This document shows positions 17,075 to 24,734 of a stretch of DNA of 64,000 nt, in pieces. Below the pieces are notes generated by a model. The model ran no database searches and was not told the origin of the DNA. It saw nothing but the letters and a program-made list of their open reading frames with translations. The DNA comes from Pseudoxanthomonas sp. SE1 (GTDB lineage Bacteria; Pseudomonadota; Gammaproteobacteria; Xanthomonadales; Xanthomonadaceae), in contig NZ_CP113783.1 in NCBI RefSeq assembly GCF_029542205.1, forward strand, positions 2,843,001-2,907,000. Direction: 5' to 3'. Position numbers and translations under genes: made by a program. Each line of letters opens with the position of its first letter. The stretch's first letter is position 1.

Positions 17075-17503
17075 CTAATCGAAGAGCGATCCATACACAT
17101 GCGCTGCGAGTTGATGCGCAGCTGCAAGGTCTGATACTGGTGCAATTTTGTCATCGCTCTCGGTCTTCGCAAGCTCAGTCAGAACGAATCTTCTACTGTA
17201 TGAAGCAAGAACACCTGTTACGTCACCCTTTGTTCGTGCAGCGCAAACAATCACCTGACATGACTCCGCCGCAAGCATCGAGATGTAGTCATTAAGCTTG
17301 TCGGCGACATCACCTCTGTTGACGATACCAATTTTGAAACCATGCAACTCAACAATCGCGCGAAAATCTAAGAGTCGGCCGTACTTCTCGAAGCTCAGTG
17401 TCTTCGCCCCTGGCCCTTCGAGAAGCAACCTATAGAGGATGTGTATCGAGGTACTTTTTCCAACTCCGCTCTTGCCCCGCAATGCAATTAGTCGCTTCTT
17501 CAC
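17075..17503 (-). CDS. Small P-loop NTPase paired with H-NS gene (142 aa)
   Basis: The Walker A motif GKSGVGKST is at residues 10-18, straight after a short first strand (KKRLIALRG). The protein is only 142 residues. A second strand, CQVIVCAART, may be the Walker B-like strand. It ends in LAAAHQLAAHVYGSLFD. It starts 18 bp after the H-NS-like gene. The same pair is present, broken, at 36957-37804, so it belongs to the element scaffold and not to the cargo. It resembles a small kinase or ParA-like fold, but I cannot name the family. A role in element maintenance or mobilisation is a guess. Confidence 0.7.
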   Translation of the reverse strand: MKKRLIALRGKSGVGKSTSIHILYRLLLEGPGAKTLSFEKYGRLLDFRAIVELHGFKIGIVNRGDVADKLNDYISMLAAESCQVIVCAARTKGDVTGVLASYSRRFVLTELAKTESDDKIAPVSDLAAAHQLAAHVYGSLFD

Positions 17504-17521
17504 GCTGGGTCGCCTTTCGCC

Positions 17522-17917
17522 TTAGCCTGGGAACTTAGGGAATTTCTCGTTCGGGTGCCTTGCCTTCCATTCCTTATAGGCAGCCGTGCCCTCCCACGCC
17601 GTGAAAGCACGGGGCGGGCGACCTCGACCAGTCCAAGTTTCCCCGGAATGCGGCAGCCAGTACTTCGGAGCGACTTCTCTGCCTACGGGGGACTTCTTGG
17701 GTCGGCTTGGGCTAGACGCACCCACGGCCGTAACGATTTCGGCCTTTTGCTTGGCTGTGAACAATGACCCGTATTGGCTCAATAGGCTGATGACCTCGGA
17801 ATAGGCGTCAGCCGACTGTTGCTGGCGTAGCTGGACTTCCTGTTCTTCCAGCTTGCGGAGTTCCTCCTCCAACTTGGCCTTAGCCGTGGCGATGGAGTCG
17901 AGGGTCGGTTTGGTCAT
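17522..17917 (-). CDS. H-NS-like nucleoid protein (131 aa)
   Basis: An N-terminal coiled coil (residues about 8-40, rich in Glu, Leu, Gln and Lys) is followed by a linker and a C-terminal H-NS DNA-binding domain: KYWLPHSGETWTGRGRPPRA, with the typical W-G-RGRxP core. This is the xanthomonad H-NS type. It probably silences AT-richer DNA, including this element's cargo. It lies upstream of the P-loop gene in what looks like a two-gene operon, and is repeated as a pseudogene at 37408-37804. Confidence 0.88.
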   Translation of the reverse strand: MTKPTLDSIATAKAKLEEELRKLEEQEVQLRQQQSADAYSEVISLLSQYGSLFTAKQKAEIVTAVGASSPSRPKKSPVGREVAPKYWLPHSGETWTGRGRPPRAFTAWEGTAAYKEWKARHPNEKFPKFPG

Positions 17918-17965
17918 TCGGTTGAAACCTCATGTTGCACGCAAACTGGGACAACCTGACTGCCG

Positions 17966-18442
17966 TCAGTTCTTCTCTCGAACGACTGGCAGGTAGGCTC
18001 GATATGTATCCTGTACCACTTGGGCAAGGTTATCTATCGTAGCGCCTTGGATGTTTTCCAGCACTGTCGGACATACGACGGCGGGGTTGAGCTGCTTAAA
18101 CTTTCCGAGCGCGCCATCGTTGAACGTCTGTACGCGCTGCTGTATCGCTTCTTGCATAGGCGCATTGAACTCAGGGTCGTCATTCAATTGCTCCAACAGG
18201 GGCTTATTCGCCTCGCTAAGTTTGACGAAAAATCCCGCCCTTTCCTTCATCAACGGTTCCCTTAGCTCGGGGAGCTTCTGGGAACAATGCTCGATGATTG
18301 GGTCCAACGTGCGCGCTGGCATCGAAAGCAGGTAGCGACCGACTGTTTCGGGCTCCCCATCAACTGTCTGCAAATCCTGTGCATGCAGGCTTCCCGTGAA
18401 GACCGCGAACGACCAACCAAGGATCGACGAGACTCGGATCAT
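17966..18442 (-). CDS. Secreted protein of unknown function (158 aa)
   Basis: A Sec signal peptide spans residues 1-21 (cut after LHA). The mature part is helical and charged (LDPIIEHCSQKLPELREPLM; LSEANKPLLEQLNDDPEF), with two cysteines that could form a disulfide. It is alone in slot 4, between the H-NS-like gene and the element end, where the second element has a nuclease-like pseudogene. I do not recognise the family. Confidence 0.65.
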   Translation of the reverse strand: MIRVSSILGWSFAVFTGSLHAQDLQTVDGEPETVGRYLLSMPARTLDPIIEHCSQKLPELREPLMKERAGFFVKLSEANKPLLEQLNDDPEFNAPMQEAIQQRVQTFNDGALGKFKQLNPAVVCPTVLENIQGATIDNLAQVVQDTYRAYLPVVREKN

Positions 18443-18526
18443 TGTTCACCCCACTTCCCGAATTATGCCAGCAGTCCAGCTCCAGCCTGAGGTGAATCTT
18501 AGGCGGCAATGGGCCGAGAATGCGAA

Positions 18527-18693
18527 GCCGGCACTAAGCCAACTCGCCAACTAAGCGTCGATTCCGACCATGGACGGTCCTCGTCCGCATCCAATGGAAA
18601 CACCTGGAAAAACAAAGGCCCGCGTTAGCGGGCCTTGTTCGGTGTTGCTTGTAACCATCGCTTCGGAACTGCGCTGGAGGCTTTACGAATGCG
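18527..18693. repeat. Element end / att site A
   Basis: First of five related copies. The order is: GCCGGCACTAAGCC, a variable stretch, TGGAAACACCTG, an A-rich run, hairpin GGCCCGC-GTTA-GCGGGCC (18617-18634), TGTTCGGTGTTGC, then GGAGGCTTTACGAATGCG. The last bases match the anticodon stem-loop of tRNA-Thr(CGT) read backwards. To its right is an integrase fragment rather than tRNA sequence. The hairpin with a following TTG-rich tract may be a terminator. Confidence 0.8.
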
Positions 18694-18738
18694 TCGGTCC
18701 TTCGTAAGAGCCGGCTGCCTTACCATCCGGTGGGGGAC

Positions 18739-18987
18739 TCAAAGTGGCAGCCGCAGGCGGGCCAGAACGGTATGGAGCATGGGCAGGTCGGACCGTCCGC
18801 CGTACCGGCCGACGGAGATGTGCCCATGCTCATGTCCAAGAAGTTCGGCAATGACGTAGTCCTCGATCCGCAGGGACTTCAGGCACTGTGAGACGGTATG
18901 CCGGAAGCTATGGGCAGCCGTCTTGCGCGGGTCGGACATGCCGGCTTTGCGGAAGGCATACGCCAGCCGCTTCTGGATCTTGCCCAC
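18739..18987 (-). pseudogene. Tyrosine recombinase, C-terminal fragment
   Basis: Only the catalytic end of an integrase remains: HSFRHT (His and Arg of the active site, residues 26-31), ELLGHEHG (His) and GRYGG (the nucleophilic Tyr about residue 61). The apparent start is a GTG within the fold, and no catalytic Arg I or DNA-binding domain is found upstream. It is unlike the integrase at 11803. Its stop lies ~45 bp from att core A, the usual place for an integrase gene, so it probably belonged to the element that made the A-B segment. Confidence 0.8.
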
Positions 18988-19032
18988 ATTGCTGCGCGGA
19001 GGACTGGCCCCAGTTGGCGAACGACATGGTAG

Positions 19033-19842
19033 TCAAGGAATTATTCCAGGATTAACTCGCTCCATCTTCTCGTAATCCTCTCGCTCGGAACTTAACGAAT
19101 CGTTTATCATTTCGCCAATGTAATCCGCTGCATCATGACCAAGCTGAAGACCAACAATTCCTACGGCAAGCGCCGCCTCTTTCGCTGCCGCCTGAAGCGT
19201 TGACCTACCTTTGCTGAAGTAGAGCGCAGCGGCAGGAATGCCCATGCCAGCCGAATCAATCACCATTTTTACTACCATCGCATCAAGCACTGACATCAAC
19301 GTATCAACCGCGAAATCAATTCCCGGTTCAAGTTTGTATGCTGTTTCCACGCCCTCCTCATAGCCGGTGCCGAATCCTCGCCTATTCGCTGAATCTTTGA
19401 AGCTCTGGAACCCCTTCATCGCCATTACATCGCCGGAGAACCGCTTTGTCATCTCTAGCGTGGTCTCAAACTCATCCTCCAAACTAAATTTCTTACCGAG
19501 AGGAGTTCCATCCAACGCATAATCTACTATCGCTTCTCCACTCTCCTGCTCATCTTCGGTAGCACCATACCGGCCAAGTAGGGACGGATCAGAAGATCCA
19601 TCATCCTCCCCCTCGTCACCCTCGCCTCCATCGTCCGGCTTATCGGGGCCATCGCCAGGAGTATTTGGCGGGTCGCTGTGGTCTGGTGGATCATCATGAT
19701 CTTGGGGCAACTCCGAAACATCATAACTGCCATAAGAGGTCGCTCCACCGCACTGAAATAGCGTGCATGCGTTGGCGTTCTGCATCGTTAGCAACGACCC
19801 GAGGAGTAGTGAACAAACATGAACCCCTCCCAAGAAGCTCAT
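19033..19842 (-). CDS. Exported protein with acidic Pro/Asp linker and hydrophobic C-terminal part (269 aa)
   Basis: A signal peptide (residues about 1-25, cut near ANA) precedes a strikingly acidic, proline-rich linker (DHDDPPDHSDPPNTPGDG; DDGGEGDEGEDDGSSDP). The C-terminal ~150 residues are predicted helical and include two hydrophobic stretches (TLMSVLDAMVVKMVIDSAGM; AALAVGIVGLQLG). The start overlaps the stop of the lipoprotein gene upstream by 4 bp, so they are co-translated. The domain is unknown to me. The layout, a flexible acidic linker followed by an amphipathic end, would fit a toxin or surface protein, but that is inference. Confidence 0.6.
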   Translation of the reverse strand: MSFLGGVHVCSLLLGSLLTMQNANACTLFQCGGATSYGSYDVSELPQDHDDPPDHSDPPNTPGDGPDKPDDGGEGDEGEDDGSSDPSLLGRYGATEDEQESGEAIVDYALDGTPLGKKFSLEDEFETTLEMTKRFSGDVMAMKGFQSFKDSANRRGFGTGYEEGVETAYKLEPGIDFAVDTLMSVLDAMVVKMVIDSAGMGIPAAALYFSKGRSTLQAAAKEAALAVGIVGLQLGHDAADYIGEMINDSLSSEREDYEKMERVNPGIIP

Positions 19843-20729
19843 TGCCCTCTCCGCTTAACGCTAAGTACATCAGTACCCTTTGTGACCCAATCACCGCTTC
19901 TAACCAACGGCGTAACCTTTTCAGTATCACCACACTCAACGACGCTAGTTTTTGTTATTAGGAAAAGTTGACGCTCGACACCGCCATAGGCAAGCTCAAC
20001 CCTCAGCACTGCATCGGACATTCGATTTATGTAGTCATAGTCAAGAATCTGCGCTCTCATTTGAGAGCGAATCTTGTCTTTTCCACTTATTATCGTTTCT
20101 TTGTTTTCTGAGTAGTCATCTATCTGAGCTTTCGGCAGAGACAACCTTTCCATGTCCTTACGACTCAGAGCCGACATTGTCAGATCAACTGCGATGTCCG
20201 GATCAGCGATCTCATCTTCAATTCCAAGTATATTTCTCTGCCGATCCAGCGCCTGGGCGGTTCTCTCACAGGTATCAATTGCGAAACTCAGCTTCTTCAG
20301 ATCCTCAATTAGTTGAGATATCAGAAGAGGAGAGTAGTAGTTGGCGCAAGATCCGGATCTGTCTATTGATATGCTCTTATGGAGATCACTCTCGCCATCA
20401 ATTTTCAACTGACCGTTTGCAATCGGAATAACCTTCTTAACCGTGGGGCATACGTGCCCCGCCCACAGTGGAAGCGCCCCTATGCCTTTTACTGCATCAG
20501 ACGCGTATGGGCTTGCTAAGACTGGAAGTGACACCTCTGACTCGCCAGTGACGTCCTTCAGATTACTCCTTAGTAAGGGAGCCCACATGGTAGGCACTGG
20601 ATCATCCGCACATTGCTCGCTCGCAGGGAAGCACACATACGCGTCCACCGGAGCAACCAGCTTGAGGGGCTTTCCAGAGCACGCCGCCATCAGAGCACAC
20701 GAGACCAACACCGTAATCCTCAGTTTCAT
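19839..20729 (-). CDS. Lipoprotein of unknown function (296 aa)
   Basis: A type II signal is present, MKLRITVLVSCALMAACS, with the lipobox Cys at residue 17. The rest is soluble and mixed helix/strand, with several cysteines (YVCFPASEQCADDP; HVCPTVKK) and a run of charged helices (DDYSENKETIISGKDKI). It lies between the VMO-I lipoprotein gene (3 bp gap) and the 269-aa exported protein (4 bp overlap), so the three form an operon for envelope proteins. No known family is apparent. Confidence 0.65.
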   Translation of the reverse strand: MKLRITVLVSCALMAACSGKPLKLVAPVDAYVCFPASEQCADDPVPTMWAPLLRSNLKDVTGESEVSLPVLASPYASDAVKGIGALPLWAGHVCPTVKKVIPIANGQLKIDGESDLHKSISIDRSGSCANYYSPLLISQLIEDLKKLSFAIDTCERTAQALDRQRNILGIEDEIADPDIAVDLTMSALSRKDMERLSLPKAQIDDYSENKETIISGKDKIRSQMRAQILDYDYINRMSDAVLRVELAYGGVERQLFLITKTSVVECGDTEKVTPLVRSGDWVTKGTDVLSVKRRGQ

Positions 20730-20732
20730 GAT

Positions 20733-21356
20733 TCAGCTCCTGCGAGAACAGATGAACATTACGTCGTTTGTCGCAGTGTCGTCGCCGGACCCTTGCGATT
20801 TCTCATCTCGCGTTAGCAGTCCAACAATCACGCTGTTTACAGGACATCGAGCCCACGCCGTCCACGTGTCTGCGAATGGACCATGAATTGCTAGATCAGT
20901 GGTCGGCACGTCGTAGGAACCAATCTTTCTACAGCGCACCTTTAGCGAGTTCGCACTGGTGTCGTCTTCTCCACCCCCCAAGTAGTGTTCTACTCCAAGT
21001 GAGTACGCGTAAGCGGCTTCACCCGCTGCGCACGCTTGCGGCGCCCTCCAGCCTCCCCATACTCTATGCCCGGACTCAACTGTAGTTCCGTTTGAGCACA
21101 GGACTCGGACGCCATTGAGTGCCGTGTCGTCACATCCGCCCCCACAACTGTCTTCAATCTGCAAACTGAATCCAACTGCGTAGCTCTCGTTGGAGCAGTA
21201 GACCTTATCGGACCAGTCTCCGAACCCACTACCACCTGGTGCGTGTACTACAAACTCCCCTTTTGCCAATTGGGGAGTGAAGGTGGATGTCTTCGGGCCC
21301 TCTGGGCTACAGGCCACCAGCAACAAAGCACCCAGCATTAGCGTGGCGCACCTCAT
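20733..21356 (-). CDS. VMO-I-fold lipoprotein (207 aa)
   Basis: I start at the ATG at 21356, giving MRCATLMLGALLLVACS, a type II signal with lipobox Cys 16. The mature part contains three repeats of the vitelline membrane outer layer protein I (VMO-I) pattern: FGDWSDKVYCSN...GGGCDDTALNGVRVLC, GGWRAPQACAAG...GGGEDDTSANSLKVRC and WTAWARCPVN...GSGDDTATNDVMFIC. In eggs this fold is a beta-prism that binds sugars. In bacteria its role is not settled. Here it is the first gene of a lipoprotein operon, opposite a LuxR gene. Carbohydrate binding at the cell surface is a reasonable guess. Confidence 0.8.
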   Translation of the reverse strand: MRCATLMLGALLLVACSPEGPKTSTFTPQLAKGEFVVHAPGGSGFGDWSDKVYCSNESYAVGFSLQIEDSCGGGCDDTALNGVRVLCSNGTTVESGHRVWGGWRAPQACAAGEAAYAYSLGVEHYLGGGEDDTSANSLKVRCRKIGSYDVPTTDLAIHGPFADTWTAWARCPVNSVIVGLLTRDEKSQGSGDDTATNDVMFICSRRS

Positions 21357-21638
21357 ACTCCCCCTCCCTTTAGACGATATGTGACTTTCGGCTACCCATC
21401 GGCCCTCAGTACCGCACACACCCTCGATCTTCCCAACAACTATACGCTGAGGTGACTTTGGTAACTTGAGTTACACCGCAGCCGAAGACGTGTGAAACGA
21501 CGTTAGATTCAAGTAGTTAGGGAGTTAATACTCGCTCGGCGAGCTATTCGCATCATCAATTCTGATGAGCGGCTGGCCGATCCTGTCACGACATAGCGTG
21601 ACCAGAGCGAGGGCATGGGAGCCCTAGTGGGAGGCTAG

Positions 21639-22778
21639 ATGCTCGAGGACAACGGACTCGAAAAGGCGCTGGCCCTTCTGTACGGGGCGGCAGCGGAGGG
21701 GGCCCCGTTTATCGAAGCCGTCGCACCAATTGCAGGGCTTCTAAGATGCCATATGGCTGGTCTACATCTTGATGGCACACCCGCCGGGAGCGCCCTACAG
21801 GTTTCGGGGCCTGCATCAGGCAAAGAGGTGGAGCGTTTAATTTCCGATTACAACCAAAATTGGCGAGGGAAGAATGAGTGGCTTCAGCGCGGCATGAGGA
21901 TAATGGAGGCACAAGGGTACAGCGATGGAGACGATTGCATTACTGAGAATGATCTGATCAAGCTCCCATACTATCTAGATTTTCTCGCCCCCCTGGATAT
22001 TCGTCATGGCGTTGGGTTCTTGCTGCAACACGGGTTCAACTGCGAGAAGATCGTTTTGTCACTCAATAGATCCAGAGGCGAAGGACCATTCACACCGAGC
22101 GAACGGCGATCACTGCCTAGACTTCTTCCTCACTTGAAGGCCGCTTATCGAGTCTCGCAGATGGCTGACACAAACAGTTTTGTAAGAGAATCTTATGGAA
22201 AGCTCCTCGGTGGGCTCGGCGTCGGATTAGTACTGCTGAGCGATTCACAAAAAATTGTCCATATCAATGACGCAGCGGCTTCCGCACTTCTTCTGCTAGG
22301 CGTCTCAGAGATGCCGCTTGTAGGACGATATCTAAGAGTGAAAAAGAGGCTCGTGAGGGCTTGGATCAGCACATCCGTTACCCGCTGTCTTGCTACAGGT
22401 TCAGCGGTAGGACCTTGGGTTGTGAACTCTTCTGGGGGTCATCGATATGCGCTTCAGATACATCCGGCCTCTAGGGTGGAACGCCCCGCCTGCTCTAGTC
22501 TGGTGTTTGCATCAATCAGAATGATTGGCGCCCCCACTTCTTATGAATGTGATCGACTTGCTTTGGAGGCTGGATTCGGCCTATCACGCGCAGAAGCGTG
22601 TGTTGTATGCAGCCTTCTAAGCACGGCCAGTCCAGAACGGACTTCAGACGAGCTTGGTATTTCCATTTCAACAGTGAGAACCCATATACAACACGCGTTC
22701 TGTAAAGTTGGTGTAACGAAACAAACAGAGCTTCTGCTGGCCTCCGAACGCCTGTTGCGTGCGGCGGCTCGCATGTGA
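21639..22778 (+). CDS. LuxR-type transcription regulator (379 aa)
   Basis: The last ~65 residues form a LuxR helix-turn-helix: FGLSRAEACVVCSLLSTASP, then TSDELGISISTVRTHIQHAF and KVGVTKQTELL. The N-terminal ~300 residues contain a possible sensory part (VGLVLLSDSQKIVHINDAAA, PAS-like). It stands divergent from the VMO-I lipoprotein operon with ~280 bp between starts, so it may control that operon. It has no receiver domain and no obvious acyl-homoserine lactone domain. Confidence 0.8.
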   Translation: MLEDNGLEKALALLYGAAAEGAPFIEAVAPIAGLLRCHMAGLHLDGTPAGSALQVSGPASGKEVERLISDYNQNWRGKNEWLQRGMRIMEAQGYSDGDDCITENDLIKLPYYLDFLAPLDIRHGVGFLLQHGFNCEKIVLSLNRSRGEGPFTPSERRSLPRLLPHLKAAYRVSQMADTNSFVRESYGKLLGGLGVGLVLLSDSQKIVHINDAAASALLLLGVSEMPLVGRYLRVKKRLVRAWISTSVTRCLATGSAVGPWVVNSSGGHRYALQIHPASRVERPACSSLVFASIRMIGAPTSYECDRLALEAGFGLSRAEACVVCSLLSTASPERTSDELGISISTVRTHIQHAFCKVGVTKQTELLLASERLLRAAARM

Positions 22779-22875
22779 GGCTTTAGCGCCGCGCAGACCC
22801 TGTCAAGCCCTCAACCTAGACCGGACGCGTTCGCGCCGATGCTTACCTTGGGTCGGAAGCTGTCAACCGGCCGAA

Positions 22876-23042
22876 GCCGGGACTAAGCCGACTTACACCG
22901 AAAGCAAAGAACCTGCGCGTGGAGGATCCTTGTCCGCATTCATTGGAAGCACCTGTAAAAACAAAGGCCCGCGTTAGCGGGCCTTGTGCAATTTGGCGAT
23001 TCCCGCGGACACGGGTGTATTCCCTGATGCATTACGAATGCG
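22876..23042. repeat. Element end / att site B
   Basis: It matches copy A in the GCCGGGACTAAGCC start, the hairpin GGCCCGC-GTTA-GCGGGCC and the TTACGAATGCG core, but the stretch between hairpin and core has diverged. DNA to the right (GTCCTTCG..GAGCCGG) also resembles that to the right of A. The TAA stop codon of the minus-strand TetR gene is in the core itself. Confidence 0.75.
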
Positions 23043-23664
23043 ACAGTCCTTCGCCGGAGCCGGGAGTCAGTCGAAGGCGGTCCGTTGAAAGCTTCGCGAT
23101 CTGCCAGAAGACCAGAGCATTTCCCATGGCACGGGCCGAGAGCATCGCCCCATGGACAGATGCCATGAACATCGCTGCCTCTGCGGAGGGAGTTTCGACC
23201 AAGCGCATCACACCCTTGACCGCCCCCTCCTCCATCGTCTGAGCAAGCCATGCTTGCAGGTCATTGAAGTGCCCCGTGACCTCGTCGGCCACCTCAACAG
23301 GGATCGCCGGCAGTTCAGCAGCAAGGAGCGCACAGATGCATATGGGTGGGTTCGACTCTTGGATGCAGTCGGCCCAGTAGCGACTGTAGGCCACCAATCG
23401 TGCGTAGGGATCTGGAATCGACTGGTGGAGCGACTGTAGTCCTTGCCTCATTGCCTGCCGATGCTGGGCGACAGTCGCTTTGACCAAATCCACCTTGGCC
23501 GGGAAATGATGGTGGATGCTGGCCTTTCTGACGTCTACCAGCTCGGCAATGTCGGCATAGCTGAAGCCGTTGTATCCACCCAAAGCCAACAGCTCGTTGG
23601 TCCGCTGGATGATCTCTTGGGCCTTCGGCGAATACTGAGGCTGGGCTTCTGCAGACGACATCAA
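23032..23664 (-). CDS. TetR-family repressor (210 aa)
   Basis: The N-terminal TetR helix-turn-helix is clear: AQEIIQRTNELLALGGYNGF, SYADIAELVDVRKASIHHHF and AKVDLVKATV. The C-terminal ~140 residues are a helical ligand-binding domain with paired cysteines (ICICALLAAELPAI). Its last codons and stop lie in att core B. It starts with a 4 bp overlap with the upstream membrane-protein gene, so it is the second gene of an operon. The operator is probably the palindrome at 24189-24206. Confidence 0.88.
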   Translation of the reverse strand: MMSSAEAQPQYSPKAQEIIQRTNELLALGGYNGFSYADIAELVDVRKASIHHHFPAKVDLVKATVAQHRQAMRQGLQSLHQSIPDPYARLVAYSRYWADCIQESNPPICICALLAAELPAIPVEVADEVTGHFNDLQAWLAQTMEEGAVKGVMRLVETPSAEAAMFMASVHGAMLSARAMGNALVFWQIAKLSTDRLRLTPGSGEGLSHS

Positions 23665-24155
23665 TGGGCTACCTGGTCTCGATGGAAACGCTGCTTGTAC
23701 AGCGCTCGTACTTGCAATGGGATGCCCACAATCAGCGCAAGGAACAGCGCGCCTTGGACACCCAAGAGCAGCGGATCCTTCAAGTCTGTCACCAGCGGGT
23801 CACCAACAGGAAGCCTACGCAGGCTTTCACTCACGGTGGGCACCATCAGAAGGAAGACGGTGACACTGAGTGAAATCGTCTGGATGTACGTCCACAGCCG
23901 CCTTGCCGGTCGCACTAGCGCGATGCCATATCCGATCAGCAGGAACACCAACGTGACAGTGGCGACGATGGAGCTCACCGGCTGGTGGGCGATCGGATAG
24001 ACCGTGAGCACACCCAGCAGCATGAACCAGAAGTACGCGCGACCGGGTTTGGTCTCAGGCGCGATCCGACCGTGCTTGGCCAGCATGTAGATCGCGAGCG
24101 GGATCGCGGGAAGGCTTCCCAGCGTGTGCAGCCAACCGATTGGTGAAATGCCCAT
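23661..24155 (-). CDS. Small integral membrane protein (164 aa), four helices
   Basis: Four membrane helices are visible: WLHTLGSLPAIPLAIYML, PGRAYFWFMLLGVLTVYPIA, IVATVTLVFLLIGYGIALV and ISLSVTVFLLMVPTV, with a fifth near the C-terminus (LLLGVQGALFLALIVGIPL). The two His residues near the second helix could bind haem or metal, as in DUF2306-type proteins, but I cannot confirm this. It heads an operon with the TetR repressor, and its promoter contains a perfect palindrome, so it is the likely target of control by TetR. Confidence 0.7.
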   Translation of the reverse strand: MGISPIGWLHTLGSLPAIPLAIYMLAKHGRIAPETKPGRAYFWFMLLGVLTVYPIAHQPVSSIVATVTLVFLLIGYGIALVRPARRLWTYIQTISLSVTVFLLMVPTVSESLRRLPVGDPLVTDLKDPLLLGVQGALFLALIVGIPLQVRALYKQRFHRDQVAH

Positions 24156-24188
24156 AAGGGGAGCGAACCTAGTGAAGGAGGATGTAAT

Positions 24189-24206
24189 CTACCTACTGGT
24201 AGGTAG
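24189..24206. promoter_or_regulatory. Perfect 18-bp palindrome (TetR operator)
   Basis: CTACCTAC-TG-GTAGGTAG lies 33 bp upstream of the membrane protein's ATG (24155). TetR-family repressors usually bind such sites over their own promoter. The nearest regulator gene is the TetR gene of the same operon. Confidence 0.75.
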
Positions 24207-24270
24207 CTTCGTCAATCAGAGAACAATAGGTGGTTAAGGCCACAGGCGGGATTGACGCTCACCTGTATAC

Positions 24271-24287
24271 GTAACATCCTTTGTTAC
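24271..24287. promoter_or_regulatory. GTAAC-N7-GTTAC inverted repeat at Rrf2 start
   Basis: GTAAC (24271-24275) and GTTAC (24283-24287) lie right against the ATG of the Rrf2-like gene at 24288. Binding here would stop transcription or translation start; the likely protein is the Rrf2-type regulator itself. Confidence 0.55.
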
Positions 24288-24734
24288 ATGAAAAGAGACA
24301 GTCGACTTTCTGCCGTGCTTCACGCCCTGCTGCACATGGCAGAGCGCACCGAACCGATGACCTCGGATGAGCTGGCGCTATGCCTGAGCACGAACCCGGT
24401 CGTCGTCCGTCGAACGATGGGTTTGCTTCGCGAGGCAGGGCTGGTCGCCTCGGCACGAGGGCACGCGGGTGGTTGGCACATCAAAGCCGATTTATCCCAG
24501 GTCAGCCTGCGCCAACTGCATGAGGCGCTGGGCGAGCCGGCATTGTTCGCGATGGGGAACCGGCACGAGAACCCTGCCTGTCTGGTTGAGCAGGCCGTCA
24601 ACGCCGCCCTGAATGACGCATTCAACGAAGCCGAGTCATTACTCCTTGAGCGCTTCGCTTCGGTGTCTCTGGCCGATCTAGCGGCTGACTTTGCACGCCG
24701 ACATAAGGCGCACATCGAGAAGGAGACCCCATGA
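24288..24734 (+). CDS. Rrf2-family regulator (148 aa)
   Basis: I start at ATG 24288 (MKRDSRLSAVLHALLHMAE); an earlier in-frame ATG at 24252 would add 12 residues lying across the inverted repeat. The rest is Rrf2-like: TSDELALCLSTNPVVVRRTMG, LREAGLVASARGHAGGWHI. The three cysteines that bind an iron-sulfur cluster in IscR or NsrR are not present in the usual place, so it may use other thiol chemistry. It overlaps the flavoprotein gene by 4 bp, so it probably controls that gene. Confidence 0.85.
   Translation: MKRDSRLSAVLHALLHMAERTEPMTSDELALCLSTNPVVVRRTMGLLREAGLVASARGHAGGWHIKADLSQVSLRQLHEALGEPALFAMGNRHENPACLVEQAVNAALNDAFNEAESLLLERFASVSLADLAADFARRHKAHIEKETP

Noticed and set aside
18680..18720. 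tRNA half next to att site A
   Set aside because: Beyond the core the sequence does not follow the tRNA D-arm; only the anticodon-loop core is shared.
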